From an uncultured Bacteroidota bacterium (GTDB lineage Bacteria; Bacteroidota; Bacteroidia; Chitinophagales; Chitinophagaceae), in the NCBI GenBank assembly GCA_903903635.1, contig CAIUZK010000188.1:29909-93908 (forward strand): 64,000 nucleotides of DNA, in the 5' to 3' direction. Below, in pieces: positions 33,964 through 41,679 of the stretch (position 1 is the stretch's first letter; the number at the start of each line of letters is the position of its first letter). Below the pieces are notes generated by a model. The model saw only the letters and a list, made by a program, of their open reading frames with translations. It made no database searches and was not told where the DNA came from. The translations under genes and the position numbers were made by a program.

Positions 33964-35364
33964 TTACTCCTTATTCATTCTTACAATTTTAGGCAAAAAT
34001 CTGCCTTGTATATCCACCAGTTCCGTTTGCGAAGCCATTACACGCCCGATATCTTTATAAGCCAATGGATTTTCTTCTACACTACCTCCTATAAGTGTTA
34101 CACCTGCGCTTCCCAGCATTTGCTTTAGCCCGCTCACCGTCATGTTCTCTTTTGCACGCTGACGGCTCATGGCCCTGCCTGCACCATGCGATGCAGAGTT
34201 TAATGCATTGGCCACACCCTTACCTCTTACCAGGTAGGCTGCATCCGTCATACTACCGGGAATTATGCCCCACTCTGCTTCATGAGCCGGAGTTGCCCCC
34301 TTTCTGTGCACGATCACCTCCCTGCCATCAGCCAATTTTTCCTTCCAGGCAAAGTTGTGATGATTTTCTATCAAAGCCAATGGTTGCAGTCCAAGGGCCT
34401 TAAGCAGGTTGGCATGTATCACATTATGGCATGCTTTGGCATAGGCCCCGGCCAGGTTCATCCCTATCCAGTACTCCTGCCCTGCCTCGCTATTCATATC
34501 CAGCCAGGCCAGTTGCTGAGCTTCCCTGAGAAGTTTGCAGCTATCCATGGCAATACGGGTATAACGCTGGGCAATATTGGCCCCCAGCCCCCTGCTGCCA
34601 GAATGCGACAGCAGTGCAACATACCTTCCTGCATCAAGGCCCAGCGCATTTTGTTCATCAAGTTCCAGGCTGCCAAACTCTACAAAATGATTACCGCTGC
34701 CCGATGACCCCAATTGCCGTGCTGCCTTGCCCTGTAGCCTGCTTAAGAATTCAGTGGCCTTGAAATCCGGATGATCCAGCACTTCATGCTGCTGTTGTTG
34801 CTCAAGCCCACCTTCCATACCAAAGTGCGTCAGTTCCTTCAGAGCCATTTTCATCCTGTGCCCGTTGCTCTTAAAAAAGCTATCCCGCTCACCTACAATA
34901 GTCAGTGCCATCCGACATCCAATATCTACACCCACAGCAAAAGGTATTACCGCATTATCTGTTGCCAGTACACCGCCTATTGGCAGGCCATAGCCAGTAT
35001 GGGCATCGGGCATGAGTGCTCCTTGCAAGACTATTGGCAGAGACATAGCCAGTTCCATTTGCTTCTTAGCCGATGGTTCTATTTCCTTACCACCATATAT
35101 CTTCAGCATGCCGGTTTGTTGCAGCAATGTATAAGTCTGAAAATTACACTCCACTTCATTATCCATAAAAGTTGCTGCAATTTTACCAACGATGGCATCC
35201 TGCAGCCAGGCTTGCGGATCATTCTTAATACTTGTGAACATTGCAATTAGTTCAGCCTTAGTCTGATGCTTGAAATGCTTACTGGTTATGTTCAACGCCA
35301 GACTTCTTGCCTGATCATTGGTGTAACCTATTTTACTTAGTTCTTTTGTTTTTAAATTGCTCAT
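33964..35364 (-). CDS. rtcB2: RtcB-family RNA ligase, RtcB2 type (partner of PrfH)
   Basis: The start at 35364 (MSNLKTKELSKIGYTNDQ) is chosen over an ATG ten codons upstream, giving 466 residues. RtcB signatures are present: PDAHTGYGLPIGG (about 119-131), VGVDIGC with the metal-binding Cys (about 145-151), LLSHSGSRGLGANIA, ENHHNFAW, HRKGATPA, and SHGAGRAMSR with the histidine that takes GMP. The enzyme joins RNA 2',3'-cyclic phosphate ends to 5'-OH ends using GTP and manganese. The RtcB2 name rests on its linkage with prfH; the pair repairs 16S rRNA cut at the decoding centre. It starts 10 nt after the upstream gene's stop. Confidence 0.93.
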   Translation of the reverse strand: MSNLKTKELSKIGYTNDQARSLALNITSKHFKHQTKAELIAMFTSIKNDPQAWLQDAIVGKIAATFMDNEVECNFQTYTLLQQTGMLKIYGGKEIEPSAKKQMELAMSLPIVLQGALMPDAHTGYGLPIGGVLATDNAVIPFAVGVDIGCRMALTIVGERDSFFKSNGHRMKMALKELTHFGMEGGLEQQQQHEVLDHPDFKATEFLSRLQGKAARQLGSSGSGNHFVEFGSLELDEQNALGLDAGRYVALLSHSGSRGLGANIAQRYTRIAMDSCKLLREAQQLAWLDMNSEAGQEYWIGMNLAGAYAKACHNVIHANLLKALGLQPLALIENHHNFAWKEKLADGREVIVHRKGATPAHEAEWGIIPGSMTDAAYLVRGKGVANALNSASHGAGRAMSRQRAKENMTVSGLKQMLGSAGVTLIGGSVEENPLAYKDIGRVMASQTELVDIQGRFLPKIVRMNKE

Positions 35365-35374
35365 TGTTTTGTTT

Positions 35375-36124
35375 TTAATCGTTTTCATATTCATTCAGTA
35401 TCGAATGAAATGGTTTGTTTTTGTAAGGGTCAACATGCTTTGGTTTTGGGCTGCTGGTGTCTTTCCATTTGTTGTATCCTCTGCCATTTGTCAGCAGGCT
35501 TATACGAGGTCTCAGGCAATTCCGGTTTATATAGTTATCCAATTCAGCCATCTCTTGCTCCAACACATTATCCAGCATTTTCACTTCTGTAATAATTCTG
35601 GGGCTTATCTGCAGTGTATATCGCCAGGGATCATTGAACAAATACAACACATAAAAGCACTTAAGGGATTCACTCCAGAATTGCTCCGGATGGAAATGCA
35701 CTTTCTCGTCATCAGTAAGTTTCAGTTTGGCACTGTGCCATTCATAATAGTTGTAATGACGCAAGAACTGAGGTACATCTTCATACACCTTTTTCCTTTT
35801 CCTTCGCCTCCTTACCCTTACTTTAAAAGCTTTGTTTTTAGAATATTCAATCGTGTTTATCTTTTCGAGGAGTGTTTGGTAAAATGAAGCCATATTGCTC
35901 CGGCTCACATCATCCCTCAGCACAAAAGTCCTTTTCCAGCCTTTCTGGTAGGGATCTTCAAGAGGCACCATGGGTAAGTTTTCTTTGTTATCCCAAAGCT
36001 CATCCTCTCTTTTGTTCAACCTGATCAGTTGTTTATCACGATCCGTTTTTAGTAGCCTTCCTTTCTGCCGCTTCGATTTAAGTTTAAAATGCAGCAGGTC
36101 TTCCGGCCATGCATAGTTGTCCAT
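35375..36124 (-). CDS. Uncharacterised basic protein, first gene of the rtcB2-prfH operon (249 aa)
   Basis: 249 residues with no signal peptide or membrane helix and many charged residues. The N-terminal part (about 1-75) contains LKSKRQKGRLLKTDRDKQ, and a strongly basic patch KVRVRRRRKRKKVYEDVPQF lies at about residues 100-120. The C-terminal half is mixed alpha/beta with HPEQFWSESLKCFYVLYLFN. No nuclease, helicase or ligase motif is seen. The basic patches suggest RNA or ribosome contact. It lies 10 nt upstream of rtcB2 and is probably co-transcribed. I recall similar uncharacterised proteins in Bacteroidota but cannot name the family; a third part of the ribosome-repair system is inference. 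Confidence 0.8.
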   Translation of the reverse strand: MDNYAWPEDLLHFKLKSKRQKGRLLKTDRDKQLIRLNKREDELWDNKENLPMVPLEDPYQKGWKRTFVLRDDVSRSNMASFYQTLLEKINTIEYSKNKAFKVRVRRRRKRKKVYEDVPQFLRHYNYYEWHSAKLKLTDDEKVHFHPEQFWSESLKCFYVLYLFNDPWRYTLQISPRIITEVKMLDNVLEQEMAELDNYINRNCLRPRISLLTNGRGYNKWKDTSSPKPKHVDPYKNKPFHSILNEYEND

Positions 36125-36397
36125 AAGACGTTAATTGATCATTGTAAAAAATCAGTTTAGATCAATTCATCCTTACGCAAAGGATATACCCTTTGGAGGC
36201 CCCAGAGTTAAAATAAATTAATTGGCAAGGCAGAGGATTATCAGGAATGGCAAAGCCATAACTGCTTCAATTCTTAATAAATAAGGAGAAGTACGCTCTG
36301 CCATCAGGCAAGGAGCAAAAGGGACGATATGTAGTAACAGTAAGTCATGATAAAATGCATTTAAGAAAATGCAGATCGCAATTCGTGTGCAAATGTA
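36125..36397 (-). promoter_or_regulatory. Long structured leader and -7 element of the rtcB2-prfH operon
   Basis: A TACATTTG -7 element lies on the minus strand at 36397-36390, so the transcript should carry about 260 nt of leader before the ATG at 36124. The leader contains GGCAGAG/CTCTGCC arms (36229-36235 with 36296-36302), enclosing a second hairpin ATGGC-aaa-GCCAT (36247-36259), and a complete 28-codon ORF (36304-36218, starting MAERTSPYLLRIEAVMALPF). No gene of normal size lies here. Confidence 0.45.
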
Positions 36398-36432
36398 GGA
36401 TGATATTTTTGATTTGGAAAAATATTTTTTTA

Positions 36433-38874
36433 CTACACCGGATCCACATCAAAAACAACAACAACATTACTGTTGCCCCGCTTGCTCAGTATGGCATTCC
36501 TTTGCGATTTAAGGTAGCCCTTGAGCGCTTCCAATGTCTTATTATCACGAGGCGATTTGATCCAGATCTCATGGATGAATTGGTTGCGCACACGCGTAAC
36601 CAACGCAGGCGCCGGCCCCTGAATGGTAATGCCATGAAACAACTGCAAAGCCCCGGCCATCAGGCCGGCTACGGCTATTGCCTTAGGCTCATCTTTGTGC
36701 TTGCAACTTATTTTTATCAGCCTGCTGAATGGAGGATAACTATAGGTTTGCCGGTGCACGATCTCCTGGATATAATAAGCATTTACATCATGGTCCTTTA
36801 CCCATTGCAAAACGGGGTGGGCCACATTGTAAGCCTGTATCAGAACCCTGCCCTTGCCATCCACTCTTCCAGCTCTGCCACTCACCTGCTCCATCAACTG
36901 AAAAGCCCTTTCATTCACCCTGAAATCAGGATAGCTCAGCAGGCTGTCGGCACTCAGTATGCCTACCAGTCCTACCGATGCAAAGTCGAGCCCCTTCACC
37001 ACCATTTGTGTGCCTACCAGTATATCCACTTTTCTTTTCTCCAGTTGGTCCAGCAGTTCGGTCATGCTGTGCTTGCCACGCATGCTGTCTACATCCATCC
37101 TGGCCACACGCGCTTCCGGGAAAATAAGTTTCACCTCCTCCTCTATCTTCTCAGTACCAAAACTCTTGCTTATCAATTTTGTACTGCCGCACTGCGGACA
37201 GGATAGCGGCACTGCTGTCTTCAGTCCGCAATAGTGGCAGTGAAGTTTATCCGTGCTTTTATGGTACGTAAGCGACACCGAACAATTTCTGCATTGCGGC
37301 ACCCAACCACATACCGTACACAACTGAAATGGCGCATAACCTCTCCTGTTCTGAAACAGAATTATCTGCTTGCGCTTTTGCAGGGCTTCAAGCATAGCTT
37401 TTTGCAGCTCGGGTGTCAGCAGCTTTACTCCCAACTGCCTTACTGTTTGCAGCGATTGCGCATTGATGATCTCAATAGCCGGCATCTTTACACCCTGGTA
37501 CCTGTCTTTCAGCGAGGCATAGGCATATTTTTTTTGCTGCACATTAAAGAGACTCTCTACCGAAGGCGTTGCAGAACCCAATATCACTTTTGCAACATGC
37601 AATGAAGCCAGGTAAATAGCCGCATCACGTGCATGAAATCTGGGCGAAGGGTCTTTTTGTTTGAAGGAGCTGTCGTGTTCTTCATCCACGATTATGAGCC
37701 CTATATCATTGTATGGCAGCCATAATGCCGATCTTGGACCAACAACCACATGATAAGCACCCTTACGCACCTTCTCCCAGATTTCTACCCGCTCATTGTT
37801 ACTGAAGTGCGAATGATACACACCCAGCACCTCGCCAAAATATGCATGCAGCCTGCTTACCAATTGTGTAGTCAACCCTATTTCGGGAAGCAACAATATG
37901 GCCTGCCTGCCGCTGGCAATGCACTCCTTTATTTTATGAATATACAGCAGTGTTTTTCCGCTGCCGGTAACACCATGCAGTAAGGCTACATTTTTTTCTT
38001 CAAGACCTTTATTCAGTGCATCATAGGCCACTTGCTGAACTTCCGAAAAAACTATTTCCTTTGCCTGCCTGATAGATGCATAAATCAGCCGGTCAACATT
38101 TTTCTCTTCTATTTTGAATATCCCCTTATCTGCCAGTGCTCTCAGTTGTGCGGCTGAAGCTGATGAACGGTCAAGCAAATCGTTCTGGCGCACTATACCT
38201 TGCTTCATACTGAGTTCGGTATAGGCCATCAATAACTCAAGTTGCTTAGGCGCCTTTTCCAATTTCTTAAACAGCGCTATGAGCGCAGGCTCTTCACTAT
38301 ATTCAATTGACAAACTGACTACCTTTTCCCTTCTTGGCTTATAGCTGGTTTCGAGGGCTTCGTTGATGATCACAGCTTCTTTTTCAAGCAATTCATTCAG
38401 CACAACAGCAAAATGCCTGGCGCCGATAATATTCCTGAGTTCGCTTATCGTGATCTCCTTGCGCATGATCAGCGATTCAGTGACCAGAAATGCCTCATCA
38501 CTCCACTCATAGGTTATCGATTCATCGCCTACCCACTCCAGCCTGGTTTCACCCATTAGTTTCAGATGAGCTGGCAGGGCGGCCTGCATTACCTCACCCG
38601 GAGCAGCTATATAATACTGCCCTACCCATTGCCAGAACTTCAATTGTAGCTCATTCACAACCGGCTCCTGGTCTATTATGCCTCGTATGGGTTTTACCAT
38701 GTATGCTTCCGGCTTATTTTCATGCAGGCGTTCAACTATTCCGGCGTATTGTTTATTATTGCCCAGCGACACTTCCACCCTCATTCCCGGACACAGAACA
38801 TCCTGCATTTCGAGCGGCACCCCATAGGTTAGCACCTGGGGCAGATTCAGGGGAAGAATAACATCAGCAAACAT
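36433..38874 (-). CDS. priA: Primosomal protein N' (replication restart helicase PriA)
   Basis: The start at 38874 (MFADVILPLNLPQVLTYGVP) fits the PriA N-terminal 3'-DNA-binding domain; the frame runs 23 codons further upstream but with no family-like sequence. It has Walker A GVTGSGKTLLYIHK, Walker B/DEEH in IIVDEEHDSSFKQ, the two zinc-binding clusters (CTVCGWVPQCRNCSVS and CHYCGLKTAVPLSCPQC) and helicase motifs V-VI (GTQMVVKGLDF, VSGRAGR). PriA binds stalled forks and D-loops and reloads DnaB. Length (813 aa) is normal for Bacteroidota. Divergent from the multicopper oxidase gene. Confidence 0.95.
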   Translation of the reverse strand: MFADVILPLNLPQVLTYGVPLEMQDVLCPGMRVEVSLGNNKQYAGIVERLHENKPEAYMVKPIRGIIDQEPVVNELQLKFWQWVGQYYIAAPGEVMQAALPAHLKLMGETRLEWVGDESITYEWSDEAFLVTESLIMRKEITISELRNIIGARHFAVVLNELLEKEAVIINEALETSYKPRREKVVSLSIEYSEEPALIALFKKLEKAPKQLELLMAYTELSMKQGIVRQNDLLDRSSASAAQLRALADKGIFKIEEKNVDRLIYASIRQAKEIVFSEVQQVAYDALNKGLEEKNVALLHGVTGSGKTLLYIHKIKECIASGRQAILLLPEIGLTTQLVSRLHAYFGEVLGVYHSHFSNNERVEIWEKVRKGAYHVVVGPRSALWLPYNDIGLIIVDEEHDSSFKQKDPSPRFHARDAAIYLASLHVAKVILGSATPSVESLFNVQQKKYAYASLKDRYQGVKMPAIEIINAQSLQTVRQLGVKLLTPELQKAMLEALQKRKQIILFQNRRGYAPFQLCTVCGWVPQCRNCSVSLTYHKSTDKLHCHYCGLKTAVPLSCPQCGSTKLISKSFGTEKIEEEVKLIFPEARVARMDVDSMRGKHSMTELLDQLEKRKVDILVGTQMVVKGLDFASVGLVGILSADSLLSYPDFRVNERAFQLMEQVSGRAGRVDGKGRVLIQAYNVAHPVLQWVKDHDVNAYYIQEIVHRQTYSYPPFSRLIKISCKHKDEPKAIAVAGLMAGALQLFHGITIQGPAPALVTRVRNQFIHEIWIKSPRDNKTLEALKGYLKSQRNAILSKRGNSNVVVVFDVDPV

Positions 38875-39045
38875 GGGTGCAAGGTAATTATTGGAATCGG
38901 GAAATTGGGAACATCTATCCCCTGAATATATTTTAGAATTCAATAATCAATAGCGGCTTATTTAGAGGAATCCCCCAAAATATAATTGCTCAAACCGAAG
39001 GAAAAGGACAATTCGACCGTCTAATCCCGCATAAAAGCCATTTTT

Positions 39046-40752
39046 ATGAATTTAAAACCACTCTTCACAGGGCTGCTATTTAGTATTTTTTGTACTACAA
39101 CCCATGCCCAATACAACACCCTCTGGATCCCGGATACCCTATCGGGCACAACTTTCAATCTGAATATGCGCGACACCTTCGTTCAGTTCCGCACTGGTAA
39201 CCAGACGATTACTGCCGGTATTAACGGAGCATTCTGGGGACCAACCTTGTTCTTTAATCAAGGAGACAGTGTGCATATGAATGTACACAACTTGCTAAAC
39301 GACACAACTACCCTGCACTGGCATGGCATGCATCTGCCTGCGGTAATGGATGGTGGGCCTCATCAGACCATCCCTACAGGCACTATCTGGCAGCCATACT
39401 GGAAAGTAACCAACAACGCCTCTACTTTATGGTATCACCCCCATCTGCACATGAAAACCGAGCAGCAGTTAATGGAGGGCCTTGGTGGATTCATTTTCAT
39501 TCGCGATGCTGCTGAAGCTGCATTAGCCATACCGAGGAAATATGGCATTGATGATATTCCGCTCGCGCTTACCAGTCGTAGTTTCGATGCCAATAATGCA
39601 TTTACCAATGTTAGCCCTTATGGCGATTATATGCTGGTAAATGGCACCATGAATCCGCAGGTTAGCCTGCCAAAACAATTTGTTCGCCTCAGAATACTCA
39701 ACGTAGAACTCGAAAGAGGGTACAACCTCGGTTTCAGCGACAACCGAACCTTCTATGTCATAGGTAATGACGGTGGATTATTGGATGCACCCGTATCGGT
39801 TACCAGAGTTAAACTGAATGTAGGTGAACGTATTGAGATCATGGTTGATCTTGGCAGCGATGCAGTTGGCTCCAGTTTCGACCTTGAAGCATACAATGCA
39901 GGTTTACCGTTTGGTTTCCCTGGCAGTGAGCCAGGCACTACAGGCGCATTCGGCAGCTTACTTAATAATACCAATTTCAAAATCCTGCACATCAATGTTG
40001 CTGCAACAACAACAGGAGCTATAACAACATTACCTGCCTCCCTGATCACCAATACTTATCTTACTGCCGCCGATGCAACGGTCAGCCGCACGTTAACTGT
40101 TACAGACGGAACACCCGGTGGTCCCGGTTCACCCGGCACACCCTTCTATTTCGATCATACACCTTTTGCATTGGGCACAATTAATAAAACGATCAACCTG
40201 AATACGGTAGAAAAATGGACCGTTACCAATAACAACGTTTTTGGCCATTCTTTCCATATTCATGATATCGAATTCAAGATCATTTCACGTAGTTCAGGTG
40301 CTGTAAGCAACTACGAATCGGGCTGGAAAGACACCTACTTTCTGCCTGTAAATGAGAGTGTCACTTTTGTTGCCCGGTTTAATGACTATGCCGACGAACT
40401 GCACCCCTTCATGTACCATTGCCATATGGCGCCCCACGAAGATGGTGGCTTAATGGGTCAGTTTATAGTGCATGATGTAAATTCGGTTGACGAAACAAAC
40501 AACGCAGTTGGCGATTACACTATCTTCCCCAACCCGGCCAGCACCCGCATCTATTTTTCATTTACCGATCCGGCTATGCAGGTTTATTATGTTACCATTA
40601 CCAACTCAATAGGCAGAACCATGTATATGCTACCTCGTCCGCAACTTGCCCCAGGTATCGATGTAAGTAAATTTGCTCCTGGTATATATTTTGTACAACT
40701 TACTGATGAATTGACTAAGAAGGTGATCACTAAAAAGTTTGTAAAAGAGTAA
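39046..40752 (+). CDS. Multicopper oxidase with T9SS C-terminal signal (568 aa)
   Basis: A signal peptide (MNLKPLFTGLLFSIFCTTTHA) is followed by three cupredoxin domains. All four copper motifs are present: HWHGMHLP (about 93-100), WYHPHLH (about 129-135), HSFHIHD (about 402-408) and HCHMAPHEDGGLM near 462-474 with the T1 Cys-His-Met set. The last about 80 residues are a T9SS type A domain (YTIFPNPASTRIYFSFTDPA). It therefore crosses the outer membrane by the type IX system and oxidises metals or phenolics outside the cell. Only 18 nt separate it from a thioredoxin-like gene, so the two are co-transcribed. Confidence 0.93.
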   Translation: MNLKPLFTGLLFSIFCTTTHAQYNTLWIPDTLSGTTFNLNMRDTFVQFRTGNQTITAGINGAFWGPTLFFNQGDSVHMNVHNLLNDTTTLHWHGMHLPAVMDGGPHQTIPTGTIWQPYWKVTNNASTLWYHPHLHMKTEQQLMEGLGGFIFIRDAAEAALAIPRKYGIDDIPLALTSRSFDANNAFTNVSPYGDYMLVNGTMNPQVSLPKQFVRLRILNVELERGYNLGFSDNRTFYVIGNDGGLLDAPVSVTRVKLNVGERIEIMVDLGSDAVGSSFDLEAYNAGLPFGFPGSEPGTTGAFGSLLNNTNFKILHINVAATTTGAITTLPASLITNTYLTAADATVSRTLTVTDGTPGGPGSPGTPFYFDHTPFALGTINKTINLNTVEKWTVTNNNVFGHSFHIHDIEFKIISRSSGAVSNYESGWKDTYFLPVNESVTFVARFNDYADELHPFMYHCHMAPHEDGGLMGQFIVHDVNSVDETNNAVGDYTIFPNPASTRIYFSFTDPAMQVYYVTITNSIGRTMYMLPRPQLAPGIDVSKFAPGIYFVQLTDELTKKVITKKFVKE

Positions 40753-40770
40753 ATCATAAATACATTTCCA

Positions 40771-41382
40771 ATGAAAAGAGGACTTACAAGGACCGCCCTG
40801 ATTTCGGTATTGCTGATACCTGTTATGGTTATGATGAGTTTTGCAACCATCAACAATAAGCAGATAAACGATTTCTCGCTGAAAAATGTAAACGGTAAAA
40901 ATGTTTCTCTGAAAGATTATGCAGATGCAAAAGGGTTTATCATTGTATTTACCTGCAATCATTGCCCTTTTGCAAAGCTGTATTATAAGCGTTTCAACGA
41001 CCTGAACGCTGAGTACAAAAACAAGGGTGTACCCTTAATAGCTATCAGCTCTACTGATACAATCAGTTATGAAGAAGATACTTTTCCCGAAATGGTAAAG
41101 AAAGCGGAAGAGCAGCAATTCAACTTCCCCTATCTCTACGATGGTTCGCAAAAGGTAGCCCGTGCCTTTACCGCCCAGAAAACGCCCCACGCATATGTTA
41201 TCTGGAAGGTGAATGGCAAATGGACTATAAAATACAATGGAGCTATTGATGATAACGGAGCCCATCCCGAACTGGTTCATAACCGTTATGTGGCCAATGC
41301 AGTTGATGAATTACTGGCAGGCAAAGAAGTAACCAATAAGGAGACAAAATCCATAGGTTGCCAGATAAATTTCAGAAAATAA
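40771..41382 (+). CDS. Exported thioredoxin-like protein with CNHC motif (203 aa)
   Basis: An N-terminal hydrophobic helix (about 7-25) exports or anchors the protein. The thioredoxin fold carries the active site FTCNHCPFAKLYY (Cys62-Asn-His-Cys65) and the cis-proline region KTPHAYVIW (about 137-145). The CNHCPFAK motif is typical of the redoxin branch related to AhpC/TSA and ResA-like proteins. Linked to the multicopper oxidase, it may keep cysteine or copper ligands reduced during maturation; that link is inference. A terminator follows at 41402. Confidence 0.88.
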   Translation: MKRGLTRTALISVLLIPVMVMMSFATINNKQINDFSLKNVNGKNVSLKDYADAKGFIIVFTCNHCPFAKLYYKRFNDLNAEYKNKGVPLIAISSTDTISYEEDTFPEMVKKAEEQQFNFPYLYDGSQKVARAFTAQKTPHAYVIWKVNGKWTIKYNGAIDDNGAHPELVHNRYVANAVDELLAGKEVTNKETKSIGCQINFRK

Positions 41383-41401
41383 TAGCACACCTGAATTTTA
41401 G

Positions 41402-41438
41402 AAAAAGCGGATGCAGCCTGAAGGTTCATCCGCTTTTC
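41402..41438 (+). terminator. Terminator after the thioredoxin-like gene
   Basis: AAAAGCGGATG pairs with CATCCGCTTTT around an 13-nt loop, followed by a pyrimidine-rich run. Confidence 0.8.
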
Positions 41439-41679
41439 TATTAATTCTACAAACCGGCCAGCCCGCTTTAACCCTACTGACAAATAATACCATTATGCCT
41501 GTAAAACCTGTTTTCTGGATTTTTCCTCATTAATTTCACCTTGAGGGATAATATCATATGATTATATGATTATTTGCCATTCGTTAGAAAAAAAATTTTA
41601 ACTTTTTTTATAGATGACCCAAGATTTCTATGAATAATTACGTCTATCACTATATTCACTTACCCCAAAACACTCATTT

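Noticed and set aside
36355..37206. 283-codon plus-strand ORF antisense to priA
   Set aside because: priA is certain on the opposite strand, and the antisense frame has no start context or conserved motif.
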